The notes beneath the pieces were generated by a model that did not search any database, had not been told where the DNA came from, and was given only the letters and a program-made list of their open reading frames with translations. DNA of 64,000 bases from Limnanthes douglasii subsp. nivea. Its lineage: Eukaryota > Streptophyta > Magnoliopsida > Brassicales > Limnanthaceae. A program made the translations under genes and the position numbers. Shown here piece after piece: positions 44,816 to 58,249 of this stretch. Position 1 is the stretch's first letter, and every line of letters starts with the position of its first letter. The stretch is from assembly GCA_036936605.1 (NCBI GenBank), contig JAUPFV010000002.1, positions 267,228,770 through 267,292,769 on the forward strand, read 5' to 3'.

Positions 44816-45380
44816 AAATAAGAATTTAAGAGTAACTAAAATTAATATCATAAAAAACAATTTTAAGTCACTTTTGTTATAAATTTATTCTAAAAGAAGA
44901 AATATAAATAAAAATCATAAATTTCATTTACATGAATATTATTTGGGTGTGGTTGGGCATATTTCGAGTTCTAACCAAGTAGAAAAGATTTTCAATTAAC
45001 TGAATCTCCTGGTGCACAACAAATCCCTTCGGTTTTGCTTGCCATGATTTTCGTTGGCAATTTGTTGCGCAAAATTGTTATTTTTTTATACTGTTCAGAT
45101 TAAAAAAATTATGGGCCTTTTGGAGAAATTAACTAAAATATATGTTTTATTAAGAATGATAGACATGAAAGGGTATCATAGTTATAGTTCTTCTTTTATT
45201 ATTGTTTTACATCTACTTGTCCATAAATCTTATTTTGTAAAACTAATAACTGATGATCAGAATTTTACATTAGAAGAATGGGTTTATTTTTCATTATGGT
45301 CTGCATTCAATTAAAAATTATGATTAATTATCGAAGATGATTATTTATTTAAAAACTTATATTATTATTTTTTATTATTA
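44816..45380. other. AT-rich spacer
   Basis: No gene supported; only short low-complexity frames. Confidence 0.5.
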
Positions 45381-46190
45381 TTGATGTAGTGAAGACAGTG
45401 GATAGACTGGTTTTTCTTTCAAGTATCGGAATTGGATTAAACATGTCAAAAATTTCGACGAGCCCGTCTGTTTAAAAACTGTATTACAACGTTTGATACC
45501 CAAATTCGACCTGTAAAGTCTTCGAAAACCAGTTTTAATATTTTAGTGTTAATTTTATTTATTTATTTTTAACAAAAATTATGTAATTTCTCTTTTTTGG
45601 AATTAGGGTTTTAGGTAGTGCTATATAAAGCATCTCATACCATATTTTACTGTAAGACTTTGATTAATAAAATTTTGGGAATTATTTCTCTGAGCCTCCT
45701 TATTTCTCTAACCTAAGGTTAGGGTTTATCGTTGCTTTCTCTTCTAATCTTCGGTCACGCCATCCGTTGGTATCAGAGTCTTAGTTCCTGCTATGGGGAA
45801 GCATGTTTCTAAAGCCTGACTATTTTGATTCAAGGTTTAAAAAAGAGAAAAACACACATGGTCATGAAGATCGGGAAGATCGTTTGAGTATGAGGGGACA
45901 TACCAACCGTTTCAATAACGATCATATTGACCGGTTACTGAAGGAGTTTAAATTGGTTACCAATCGTCGAATCAAGGTAAAAGTTACTTATCAAGATGTT
46001 GTCTCATAAGAGGTTTTCAAAACCATTTTTTCATTCACTGGACATGGAGATGTTGTCTTCAAGCTATGAAAAGGTTTTCGTAACCAATTTTTTTCATCAA
46101 CTGGATGGCGTCAATGTGACTTCGAATAAGGAACACTCGAGAATTCCGATAAGGTCAACAATTATAATTCCCAATAAAAAAAATTGAATA
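45381..46190 (+). mobile_element. LTR-retrotransposon remnant
   Basis: tatataaagcatctc (about 45622) and aataaaatttt (about 45667) resemble an LTR promoter and poly(A) region. They are followed at 45767-45780 by ttggtatcagagtc, an initiator-Met-type primer-binding site. A short frame (45803-46009, acidic/basic, Arg/Asp-rich) would be the gag start. Neither the matching second LTR nor pol was found. Low confidence as to limits. Confidence 0.45.
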
Positions 46191-46847
46191 AAATAAAATA
46201 AAAGTTTTATAAAAATCGTATATTATTCAAATATCTTATATTATTCCAATCTAATTGTATAAAAAATTATTTTATTTTATTTTAGAATATTTATTTTATT
46301 TTCTTGTATTCTAATTTAGAGTTTTGAGAATTTCTTATAAAGACTCATATGCCTTCGGTTATTTTAAACTTTTAGAATAATACATTTTTTATCTTTTAAA
46401 ATTTCAATTTTTGTACCTTTAGATTTGGGTTTCATCATGTTACTTTTTGAATTAAAATTTCATCTATCCAACGTTATTTCTTTTTCTATTTCCGTGTCAC
46501 CGTTAATTTGTTATTGAGCATCTTTTATTTGTAGTTTTTTTTATTAGTAAATGGGTGTTGTTAACGGATTTAATTTGTAGTTTCTTTTGATGGTCATCTT
46601 TTATTAACCGATAATAGTTTTTAATATCCAATCTTCCAAACTCTACCGTGACTACCAAATAAACTATGAATCAAATTATCTATCTACAAAATCATAACAA
46701 TTTTAATTTGTTTGGAATGATATAATAACAATGTTAATCCTGTTCTGGTTATAATTTATATAAAAATTAAATCAGTCGTATAAAAAATTATTCTTTTCCA
46801 TTAAGATTTTTTATTTTCTTAATATAAAAAATATATAAAACTTTTTA

Positions 46848-46898
<51 letters not shown>

Positions 46899-48524
46899 CA
46901 GTAAACCTGTATTTTACTATTGCACCCTATTTTTATTTATAATATATGTAATGTATAGGTTTTAATAGATTCAAAAGTGAAACAAGTTTACGGGTCAATT
47001 GTTTTTATTTTTTATTTAATAAATTTAAATATATAAAATTGATACTTATTTTTTATTTAATAAATTTAAATATATAATAAATTGATACGTGCAACTCATT
47101 TTTTTTATAAATTCTCACCAAATTTTTGCACCTATTTTTCTAAACATTTCATTTTAGGTTTACCTTCGCTCTTCAACCTGCTTGCAGTTGTGCTTTCTGT
47201 TTTTAGCATCTCTAAAATAATTTTTTAGTAATTTTCTTTCTATTCTAGATTTTTTTATAATTTGTTCAGTGTTTTTTAATCTGATTTGTTTTAAATAAAA
47301 AATCAAATTCATCTTCCGTGCTTTTTTTCCTATTGTTTTATAGATATTATGTTTTATTTTTTTATTTTTTCCATGAAAATTAAAACAAATTCATTAACAG
47401 AGTAAGGAAAATGGTGTTTGTTTGTTTATTTATCTAATTTTTTGGTTTTAATTTATTTTTCTCTCGCTCATTCTAATTTTCGGATTATTTTTGTTATTCG
47501 GACAAATTTATCTAGTTAATAGGGTTTGGTAATAAAACCACCGGTATGATATCTTTGTTTTTATTTAAGGTAGTTTAGGTTGTAGAACCATTTTGATGTT
47601 GATATTGAATATATTTTCAGATACCTTAAAATAAAATTGTTTAAAACTTCAACTAATATCACCCACGAAGGTAAATCAAGTATTTTTATGTATTTTTATT
47701 TAACATTATGATTGTTATTAGATCCGATTAGCTTTTTTTAATTTAATTTTGAAATTTTTAAGTTTATTTTAATAGATAAAAATATTTTTAATAAATTTTT
47801 TATTAATGACACATTATATTCTGACCAAATAAAAAAGTACTTTTAACAATTAAATAAAATTCGAAATAATAATTAATGGTAAAATATAATTTTTAATTAT
47901 TTAAAAAACAAAATTCATATTAATCTATATTATTTTATGTAATTTCAAAATTTGTTAATTTTAATATGACTAAAATGAATATGTATTAAATTATTTATTG
48001 TTTATTATGAATAAAACCAATTATTTATTATTATTATAATTATAATATATATTAATAGAGATATTTTATAATATATTATTATGTAATAAATTATAAATTA
48101 TGAAAGTTATGATATAGGATAAATGAAAGATAATATAATATTGTATAATATCTAAAAATATATCCAACATATATACCAAACCTTATTTTATTTTTTATTT
48201 TTTTTAATTTTTAATTTAAATCTTTTTATATTGTGATTATTAATCTTTTTATTATTTTTAAGTTTTCTTTTATGATATTAGTAAATAAACTTTTTTATTG
48301 TTTTATTTAAAATATGTGGTCTTAAAATAATTATTAAACCAAAATTTTGTATGTTAATATCTTTTTTTGATGTTTTTGATGTTTGTTCATGTTTTGGTGT
48401 TTTAGAATATAGAGGACCATTAGATTGAATATATGAAAATTTGAAAGAAATTTTGATATCTTAAACATCAATTTAATTAACTTTTTTTAGTTACATTGGT
48501 TTTATTTCTTATTTTATTTTAATT
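46191..48524. other. Long AT-rich non-coding stretch
   Basis: No gene, repeat family or RNA that I can support. Contains a (TA)n tract and many A/T homopolymers; could be very old transposon debris. Confidence 0.55.
46854..46896. repeat. (TA)n microsatellite
   Basis: About 21 TA dinucleotides, next to further imperfect TA-rich sequence. Confidence 0.9.
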
Positions 48525-48544
48525 AATTTGAATTATATTAATTC
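48525..48544. repeat. LINE-2 target-site duplication, left
   Basis: aatttgaattatattaattc, identical to 54374-54393. Confidence 0.93.
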
Positions 48545-48688
48545 TTTTTTTTATAAAGGACTATATTGAATAAATGGGAAAAACCAAGCCTATTTAGGTA
48601 ATATTACAAAAATTTGAATTCTAAACCCTAACCAAAACCGGGAAATTCATCTTCTTCCCCAAACCAACCCTAATTCACAAACTAAACC

Positions 48689-51600
48689 CTAATCAACAAG
48701 TCTCAGATAACCCAAATTAAGGCTCTCCAGGAAGGTAATAGCCTTTAACTTCGAAGGAGCCTCGATACCATTGAAATCAAAGTCGGATTGAACCCTCAAG
48801 GTCTCCTTGGCCACCCAATCAGCCGCATGGTTCTGTTCCCGGAAAACATGCTTCACCACCATCTCAGATTTGATAAGCCTCCTGCAACAGCTTAACAAAG
48901 AGCCAAGATACCAAAGAGACCTACCAAACGACAAGAGATTGACCAAGACCAGCGAATCAACTTCAACATCCACTCTCTCTAACCCCATATTATTGCACAG
49001 CCTCAGACCATCCAACATGGCTCGACATTCTGCTATCAATGGCGTACCTTTTCCATACAGCCTGCCAACACCTCTGATAATACCACCATTCCAGTCCCTT
49101 ATCAAAGCACCACCAGCAGCTTCATGAGCAAAGGTACAAGCTCCATCTATATTTACGTTGTACCTGCCATACTTAGGATTTTTCCATTTCAAAAACAATG
49201 GTTTATTCAAACCCTTAGTCTGATTCACACAACCAATACAAGCACCATCCTTAGCATAGCTTCCCCAATGCTTTGATTTTAGAATATTCGAGTGGTCCAG
49301 ATTAGTTAAAATGTAGATAATTTGCTTAATGACAGACCCAGCATTTGTTTTTCGTTACCTAACTTCTTTTTGTTCCTGCCTGACCAGATAGACCAAGTAA
49401 TAATAGCTGGAAGGATCGTGAAAATATCGCAGCTTCTTTGAGCAGCCCAGTACCACCTCGTAATGATGTGAGAAATCGTCATGTGAGACTGGACCTGCAC
49501 TTTGAAGATTTCACTGAAATGAAGCCAAACAGCCCAGGCTTGAGGACACTGCACAAAGACATGGTTAGTAGTTTCTACTTCATTGCAGTGAATGCACTTA
49601 GAAGCCAACTGAATATTTCGAGCTTGCATAACATCATCAGTAGGAACCCACTTATGTAAAACCCTCCATAACAAAAACAAACACTTTTTAGGTGTCACAG
49701 CATTCCAAGACTTGGCATAAATGCTAGTGATACTGCCCTTGTTTCTGATATGATTGAATGTGTCCTTAGAGTTAAACCTTCCATCCTTTGACAGAGACCA
49801 AAGCATAACATCCTGATTATTAGAGAGAGTAATCTCCCTAATCTTATTAATCTCTGTAACAGTCACTCTAGTACTGAGCCTATCGAAATCCCAAGAACCA
49901 TCAGACCAGAAGTCCCTGACAAGATCATTACCTGCGCCCAAAAGCAATCTTCTGTCATTATCACCAATAACTTTGATGAAGGGGCTTTCTGAGCACCTTT
50001 CATCATACCAGAAGCTCATGCTCCCCTGACCAGGAAGCCAAAAAACATAATCCTCAGCTTTCTCTCTTGCAGAAATAACACGATTCCATGCTTTAGACTT
50101 AAGGTTTGGTGATATAGCAAGAACAGGATGAATATTATTCCTGCAATAAACAGATAACATGTAAGTAGCCCAGAAATATTTCTGCATCCTGAAGTTATAC
50201 CATAGCTTCATTGAATACACCATCTGCACATCCTTAAGCTTCTTAATGTTAAGGCCTCCTTCATTAGTTGGCTTGCACAGCCTCTCCCATCTAGCCCAAC
50301 TAACAACTCTTTTGTCATTCTTTCTTCCCCACAAGAACATGTTCAGCAGAGTTTCAAGCCTATTGATAATGCCAACAGGCAGGACAGAATGCTGCAGATA
50401 ATATATTGGAAAAGCAACCAGAACAGCTTGAATCAACAACAACCTGCCAGCAAATGATAAGTGCAACTTATCCCAATCCATTATCCTATTTCTGACCTTG
50501 TAAATTAAGTCTTCAAAGTGAGCTATTCTTGAACTAATAGCAATAGTAGAGCCAAGATATGTAAAAGGCAGAAATGTTTAATATTCCATAAGTCTTCAAT
50601 AATAGCTATCTGATAATGAGTCATTTTATTGGACACAATTATCTTTGACTTTGCAGTGTTTATTTCTTGTCCAGAGATAGTTTGATAGTGGTCTAAAACA
50701 CCTTTAACAGCACCTATTGTCTCCACTCTTCCATTAGCAAAAACCATAAAATCGTCTGCAAAAGCCAGACAAGCAATATTTTGATCACCTACAGTCTTGT
50801 ACCTGAATAAACTGTTACCATTAGAAGTAAACTTAATAGCCCGAATCAAATACTCTTCAAGCAGGATAAAAAGACTCGGGGAAAGTGGATCCCCTTGTCT
50901 AAGTCCTTGAGTATTAGCAAAATACCCAGTTGGCTCACCATTCACCAATATAGAAGAACAAACCTTGCTAATACAATTGCCAATGAGATCAGAGACCTTG
51001 GTATCAAAACCAAAAAGACTCAGAACTTTGAAGAGAAACACATGATTCAGCTTATCAAAAGCTTTAGTCATGTCAGTTTTAACAATATTATTGCCAAACC
51101 TCATGTTCCTATTAATATCAAAGCACAACTCCTGAGCCAAAAGGATGGAATCATGGATGCACCTCCCCTTTACAAAACCACCTTGCTCCTCAGAAATAAG
51201 CCTAGGCAATATCTTAGCCATCCTGTTATTAATTATCTTCCCCACAATTCTTGAAAACATTGTAGTTAAACTGATAGGACGAAAGTCTCTCCACCTATTA
51301 GGATTATCAGTCTTAGGGATTAAGCAGATCAACGTAGCCTTCACTCCCTTAGGCAGAGCAAAACCATTAAAGAAACCCTTAACAGCATTACTTAAATCAC
51401 TACCAACAACAACCCAACACTTCTTATAAAATTCAACATTATAGCCATCAGGGCCAGCAGCAGAATCCGAATTCAAAGACTTAATAACCTCAAAGATCTC
51501 CTCAGTTCCAGGGACACAAGAAATACTATAGTTATCTTCATCAGTAACCAACGAGGGAATCACATCCATTAAGAAAGAGTCAGTCCCCTCATTACTAGGA

Positions 51601-52805
51601 GGAGCAAGTAAAGTTTTAAAATAATCGACAGCAGAACTGCCAATGTCTTCCTTAGAAGAGAGCCACTGATCACCAACCTTAATTCTGTGAATTCTATTTC
51701 TCTTAATCCTCCTTCTCACAAAGCTATGATAAGCCTTTGTATTCCTATCAGAATCCTTCAACCAGGACACATGAGCCTTCTGCCTCCAGAAACTCTCTTC
51801 CCTATCAAGAAGCACCAAATGATTCTGTCTAGCCTCCTCTAGAGCACTTCTATTTTCATCATTAGAGACATTTTGAAGGAGCACCTCCTTGACGTTGATA
51901 CTTTCTTCAGACCGCTTGATGGCATCAAAAACATTCCCAAAAGTACTCATATTCCAAGCCTTTAAAGCAGCCTTCAATCTCTGATGCTTAATCCAAAAAA
52001 CCATGACAGGATTCCTCACATCATCATTAACATTAGCAGACCAGCTCTCTTTAACAATCTTCAAGAAATCAGGGTGAGTAACCCACATATTCAGAAACCT
52101 AAACGAAGCTTTAGGCCTTTCAAAACTAGAGGCAACCTTAATGACCAAAGGACAATGATCTGAACAACTTCTAGCAATGTGGGATACAGCAGTACAATCA
52201 AAGAAATCTAACCAAGAAGAACTATATAAAACACGATCCAGCCTCCTCCATTTATGTCCATTAGACCAGGTATAAGGACAACCTGAATACCCAGCATCAA
52301 TGAACCCACAATCCATAATAAGGCCATTGAAATCATCCATACCTCTTTGATTAACAGTAAAGCAAGACAACTGCTCCTGAATACTAGAGATAATATTAAA
52401 GTCACCGAACATAATCCATTCACAAGAACCAACATCAAGGCTCCTAATCGAATCCCAAAGCAACAACCTCTAATCCCTTCTACACTTTGCATACACAACA
52501 GAAACATAAAACTCCTTGCTCATAGAAGAATGAATAACATTTAAATGAATCAACTGCTCACTGTCAAAAACCACATCAACCTTGTAATCTTGATTCCAAA
52601 ACACCCAAATCTTGTTATTCTCATTACAACTATACCCTGATAACTTCAACTTCCTGGCAACTATACTCATTTTATCAGCCTTCACAAAAGGCTCTTGAAC
52701 AGCAACAAAACTAGCCTTTTCAGAAATAACCAAAGACTTTAATCTTTGAATCGTTTCCTTATTAGCAAGCCCTCTTGCATTCCAGTTTATCATAGTAATG
52801 GTCAT
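48689..52805 (-). pseudogene. LINE-2 ORF2 (endonuclease, RT, zinc finger, RNase H)
   Basis: Starts MTITMINWNARGLANKETIQ at 52805. Endonuclease motifs: AVQEPFVKADK, MFGDFNIISS, SDHCPLVIK. RT: AAGPDGYNVEFY, KTDMTKAFDKLNHVF, GLRQGDPLSPSLF, catalytic AFADDFMVF. The zinc-finger region SWNAVTPKKCLFLLWRVLHK ... CIHCNEVETTNHVFVQCP is at about 49560-49720. A complete RNase H (NIDGACTFAHEAAGGALIRD, AECRAMLDGL, VEVDSLVLV) ends at 48689. Breaks: one in-frame TAG at 52469 and frameshifts near 50570 and 49300. The enzyme nicks target DNA and copies RNA by target-primed reverse transcription. Confidence 0.93.
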
Positions 52806-54225
52806 AGATCAGGAGGCGGCTTATGGGCTCTTTTGAGCTTCATAATTTTCGATGAAATCGGTCCCTTAGAACTCCATATCTTAGACACTTTCTTAGACTT
52901 TTGAATGGCATGCCTTCTAACCTTTTCTTTGTGAAACTTGTCCTTTACAGGGGAAGAAACAAGACTACCATCATGTTTCGGGGAATCATGGACATCATCA
53001 CTCAAAATTTTAAACATATTATTTCTTTCTAAAGTCTTCAACGCATCAATCATATCATCCTCATTAACAGGAACAGAAGAATCAGTATTTTCAACAGTTA
53101 TAACTCTTCGAAGAGAGCAACTATCAGACTCCATATCATCATGTAAAGAATCTGCAATCTTGTCAACAACTATTGATTTTAACAAACGATTAGTAACATT
53201 TTCATTACCAACATCAGTCTGAACCATCTGATCACAGATCACATTTGAATCTTGAATATTCACACCATCCCTATGAGAACAAGAGACCTGATCAGGTGTA
53301 GTCCCCTTATCCTGAACATTCACAAACATCTTTCCACCAGGCAACAACTTCTTGCAATTATCATTTGAATGTCCAATGTGAGCGCAATGACTACAATATA
53401 TTGGAATACTGTCATACACCAGATCAATCCAGTAACCATCAGAATCTCCAAATTTTAACTACATCTTGCGAATTAAAGGCTTTGAAATATCCACTTCAAC
53501 CCAAACCCTACAACAATTCTGCCTACCCTATTAACTGAAGGAACCCAGACCTTCAACGGAGTTCCCAGAACTTTCGCAACTTCATTAATTGTAGACTTAT
53601 TGAACAAGAACTCAGGCAGACCTGGAAGAGAAACCCAAATCGGAGTATATGGACATTCAAGGTTATGATCGAATCCAGGAGTCCACTTTAACAACCTCAT
53701 TGTCTTACTGCCCAATACCCACACATTTCTTGACCAAAGCCTCATGAAATCATCAAACTCATTGAACTCCACAAAGATATGCCTATAATCCCAGACCGAG
53801 ACACTATATCTTCTAGCAAATTTGAATTTCGACAAGAAATTTCTAAACGTCTCCATTGGTGGTTTACCAGTTGCAAATTTAGCAATTAAAGTGTGTTTGG
53901 AAATCTTCATCAATCTTTCCTTATCTTCAATATCAAACATAATCACAGGAAATTCATCTTGCAAAGAAACAGAAACTTTCGAATGTTCAAAATCAGAGTT
54001 CTTGACTCTCAGAGTATCCGCATATGAACCTTTCTTGACTTCATCAATCTTTCCTTTATTTCCTTCTTCAAAAACCGGATTTGTAATTACATTGCAATCA
54101 ACACCCAAAAGCCCTGTTTCCATCACACTCTGTTTTCCATCTTGAGGTTGAGTAGATTTCCTAAGCAAAGGAAATTCTTCCGACGACCCAATCTTAAGAT
54201 TATCATCCATAATCGAAAACCACAA
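52802..54225 (-). pseudogene. LINE-2 ORF1 (RNA-binding protein)
   Basis: The N-terminal piece (53473-54225) holds a DUF4283-like domain (LMKISKHTLIAKFATGKPP ... YTPIWVSLPGLPEFLFNKS). After a one-base shift near 53520 and a TAG at about 53460, the C-terminal piece (52802-53419) carries a CCHC knuckle, CSHCAHIGHSNDNC, and a Lys-rich tail. Its stop TGA overlaps the ORF2 ATG (ATGA at 52805-52802). The role is RNA particle formation. The start at 54225 could be replaced by the next Met five codons on (MDDNLKIGSS). Confidence 0.9.
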
Positions 54226-54373
54226 ACCAATTTACTCAGAGAACAAAGAATCAATGGACGAAATTGATTAAAGAAATTGGCTCTGTTCTTGTTTAAGAAC
54301 AGAGCTCCTCCAAGAAAGCATATCTCCCACTTCTTGTCTATATGTTTAACTTTCATTTAGCGAAAGTATGATC

Positions 54374-54393
54374 AATTTGAATTATATTAATTC
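54374..54393. repeat. LINE-2 target-site duplication, right
   Basis: Identical 20-bp partner of 48525-48544, at the element's 5' end. Confidence 0.93.
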
Positions 54394-54969
54394 AAAATTT
54401 ATTTAATTTTAAATACAGTAAAATTCAAAATAAAAAATTTTAAAAATAAAATCAATTTACTTGTAATACAAAATATACACTATTCCATCCAATATTAGTA
54501 AAACTTTTATTGGTACCTATTTTTTCTCATTTAATTTACATTAAAATGCTGAGTAAGCAACCCTAAAATTTAGTGTGTTTGGTTTTTTTTTTTTTTTTTT
54601 TACGGTATTTATGGATTTTTTCAATATAATTTTATGTAGAGTCTTTAATATTTTATAAGAATTCTACAACACGAAAGAAAAAATAATTTTATATAGAGTT
54701 TTTAATATTTCATTCCGTAACACGAAAGCACTACTAATTTTGAATAGCACAGGAAAATTATAGCTAGAAAAAGGGTAAAAACACAAGTCTGACGACATTA
54801 TTACATATGGGTGAATTATTACATATGGACGGAAGACCCGTTGAATTTATTTTTGTGTTTTACTTATATTTAATATTTTATAAAATGTTTGTAATTCTTT
54901 ATTTACATATATTTCATATTTTGTACAATAATTGGTTACGATTTCTTTTTATTTATGTAACCATTGTTT

Positions 54970-55021
<52 letters not shown>

Positions 55022-55384
55022 ATATACCAAAAAAAATTTAATCTTATATATATATAACCTGTAGCAAGGCCGTAGGAGTAATTTCTAGTAAATCCTAAAA
55101 TAACATATTCTAATACTAAGCCTCTTATCTTATAAAAAAATTAATATAAAATTATATAATTATTATTAAATAAAATAATTATTTTCATTTATTATTATTT
55201 AAATATATAATTAAAAACATTATATTAAAAGTTTTATATATTTCGATTGGTGTCCTAAAAAAACGACGTCATACCATTTTCTACCGAAAACATTTCTAAA
55301 ATCCGATTTCAGTTTCTTATATACAAATATCACTATTTTAAACATATTTACTATTGAAATCATGGTTATTGGCACATATATTAT
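54394..55384. other. AT-rich spacer
   Basis: No gene supported. Contains poly(T) (54584-54601) and a (TA)n tract. Confidence 0.55.
54972..55017. repeat. (TA)n microsatellite
   Basis: About 23 TA dinucleotides. Confidence 0.9.
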
Positions 55385-56920
55385 CACCGAGCCAGAATGA
55401 GTAGTTTACACGTATGACGTGTCGAATTCATCTGCTAGTGACATGGGCGTCATTATATTGGCACCAAAAAGTACGTGAGACAATAATATTTGGTATCTCC
55501 ACAATGAACAAAAAATCTAAATACAAAGCATTATGTGTCGCAATGCGATTGGCCAAAAAATGTTGAGCAAGAATCATGTCATTTTTTTCGGACTTTCAAC
55601 TGATAACAAACCATGAAAAATGTGAATAGGTGACAAAAAAAGAACATGAGAAATACTAACTCAAGCATGCTTTCAAAAAAATACGAGTAAATATCTAACC
55701 AAGAAGCCACCATTGTGGAAGCCTGTGTCATAATAACTCCCTCATGGTAATCATATAAGATAGTTCGACTGTTCTTGCATTTTAAGAAAATACAGAGCTT
55801 CCACTAACCATAGTGAATAATGATTGATGTTTAGAATATATATCCTACCTAAAGTAACATAAAGAGCCAATGGATAATGATGAAGCACAAGCTCTGCAGA
55901 TAAGTGCAACATAATACTTTCTCTAAACTGATGTAAAAAAAGTCTAACATAACCTTTACGGTGTCTCGGTAAGAAACATACAGTTTCATTTTATGTGACC
56001 GACGTGAGAGTACCTTGGGAGCCCATTGACGGTAAAGAAATCTTATTCGAAGGATCTTTCTTGCACGATTTATTGGTCGAGTAATGCAAATCTTTTGGTA
56101 TAAAAATGTGACCCTTATCATCGTTTCACCAATACATCATCATTTCTCTTATTATGATGGGAAAAAAATCTTGATTATGGAGATGGATCATCTCACTAAG
56201 TGGGTGAACTGAAACCATTGGTAAGGATTCAATCGCAATAAGTTGGTATTTTTCGAGACACAATAATTTTATTAAGATACAGAGAGGATCATCACCAGAG
56301 TCCAATTTCAAAATGACTAACTAATTAGTTAAGTCACAAATTTGGTATCAAGAACCAGTTTTTAGCCCATAATTTTAGGTGATAAACCGAATCATATTGA
56401 GAATTATCCAAATGAATATGGAGGTTTTTAAGGTAAAATAGTTTTCTTATTTACAAAAGGTTATAAAATCATATAGGGACGACTTTTAAAAGAATGGCGA
56501 ACAAAACCCTTTTCGTCATAGTCTACGACATGAAAGGGATCGTACTAGCCTAGGTTGGTATCTTAAGTCTTTAAAAGAAATTTTTTTCACACAAATCAAA
56601 GGATGATAAAATAACATGGATAGATATTGACTTGGTGAAAGAATGATGCATATATACTCAGGTATGATCCAAACACCACCGAGGTTTTCTGAGGAACCAA
56701 TAAAATTCAAAGATAAAAAAGATGAGTTTTCATTAAGGGGATCTAGTTTTCAAAAATATATTTTAAAGCAGGAGAGATATTATCGCCTGAAAATAGACAC
56801 CAAATTGGGAAGGGTCCTATAAAGATTTGGCAAGGATTCCAAAAATATTGTATCGACTAGCTAACATGGATGGCAACCAATTGAAATGCCCATAGAACAT
56901 TGCACATATATAATCTTACA
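55385..56920 (+). pseudogene. Decayed gypsy pol: plant-type RNase H to integrase C-terminus
   Basis: Read across shifting plus-strand frames: VVYTYDVSNSSASDMGVIIL (about 55410) and KYKALCVAMRLAKK (about 55520) match the second RNase H of Tat-type elements. MDHLTKWV (about 56180) is the integrase core start, FKRMANKTLFVIVYDMKGIV (about 56485) the end of the core, and ERYYRLKIDTKLGRV and LANMDGNQLKCP (about 56775-56890) the C-terminal domain. Stops are everywhere. It is a second, older gypsy of the same broad type as Gypsy-1 but opposite orientation. No LTRs recognised. Confidence 0.7.
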
Positions 56921-57179
56921 ATTACATAATATAGTTTTGTATGTGTCTAAATTTTATGACCCCGGTGGCACAAATGTTTTTTAAAAGAAACATCATGTAA
57001 TACCACCATTAATAAAGTGTCATCTTTATGTTGTTCTTTTCTTAAAACAAAAAGTTTACAATACGACAAAGTCCCCATAAAGAACAACTTTCTCTCTTGC
57101 ACATATGAGAAATTTTACTAGTCTAATGATTCTATCCAAGCCAAACAACATATATTATAAAAATGAGTCAAGATATATG

Positions 57180-57640
57180 TATAATCGATCAGAGGCTATA
57201 AAACTAAGGCCATGAAGGTTAGCTAGTAAAAGCCTTCAAAATAACCATAAGTTAAGCATATATCCAAAAGTATGGATACCACAAAAATGAAGCAATAAAA
57301 GTCAGGCAGTAAAAGCCTTTAACAAATGACTATAATTCAATACATAGGTCTAAGAGACATGTGACAATAATAATGAGATCATAACAATATTCAATAAAAT
57401 CCCTCAACAAATGACTATAAGTCAAGCAATAGAACGAGGGGTTAGACATCATCTATGTCACCACCACGCTCATGATTTTCACGTCCTACCAATGGTTTGC
57501 TAAAAATTAAAGTTCAAAAAATAAATATCAAACACCCTTATCTTGCATGTCATCGATATTTCCTTCTTCAGAACGAGGGGGTAGAGATCGTCTATAACAT
57601 CATCACGTTAATGATTCACATCTTACTATTTTTAAGCAAA
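57180..57640. repeat. Degenerate direct repeats behind the gypsy remnant
   Basis: Variants of aagccttcaaaataaccataagt / aagcctttaacaaatgact recur at about 57230, 57315 and 57400. A second pair, agaacgaggggttagacatc (57432) and agaacgagggggtagagatc (57571), is repeated about 140 bp apart. Position fits the repeat-rich 3' region of Tat-type elements. Confidence 0.5.
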
Positions 57641-58249
57641 CTCGTCGTCTACACAATTACATTTGACTCTCTGATTCTCATAAATATAGCATATAAATGA
57701 TCAAGTTTTTCAAATTTGAAATCATTTAAAATATACTACGTATGAGAAGGTCATTTTTTTCTTTAGAGAACTTGATCGCCAACTAGAGAGTCACGTTTTA
57801 AGCATTGATGGTCACTTGAAGTTGTAATTTATGCATTTATTCCTATCTGAACTTGGTTGATGTGCTTTATTCCTCTTTCAGTTGGGTGACTTATTTATGT
57901 GCATTTGGCAACTTTTCCTTCACAACCTTTGGACTAATTTTTGCAGTGTCTTAATCTTCATCCACCTGAATGTTTCTTGAATGAAGTGTCATACAACTTC
58001 GTTTAACCAAGGAAACTTTATTATCTGCTTTCTTCAATTTTGCCTTCAATAGCCTAACTCAATAACCAAACCTAGGTTGTGCCGACGATCCATAAACTAA
58101 GGTCGATTCTTGTCTAGCATAAGGATTGTTTTCTATTAGGCCAAAGATATTATAGCTACCCTAATTATAGCTGTTTAGGATCCTTCAAATTATAAAAGAT
58201 CACTTTAGATGAGTTATTTTATTCCATATTTTACAAAAGAGAGTAGAGG
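57641..58249. other. Spacer without recognised gene
   Basis: Nothing supported in this stretch; possibly the rest of the gypsy 3' region. Confidence 0.45.

Larger units (their letters stand above)
48545..54373 (-). mobile_element. LINE-2: full-length L1-type retrotransposon
   Basis: 5829 bp on the minus strand. Flanked by a perfect 20-bp target duplication, aatttgaattatattaattc, at 48525-48544 and 54374-54393. Structure: 5' leader (about 150 bp), ORF1, ORF2 with endonuclease, RT, zinc finger and RNase H, a 3' UTR and a short A-tail (plus-strand T8 at 48545-48552). Few breaks, so the youngest LINE here, but not intact. Confidence 0.95.

Noticed and set aside
48660..48700. aaaccctaa words resembling telomere repeats
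   Set aside because: Only a few scattered units within the LINE-2 3' UTR; not an interstitial telomere array.
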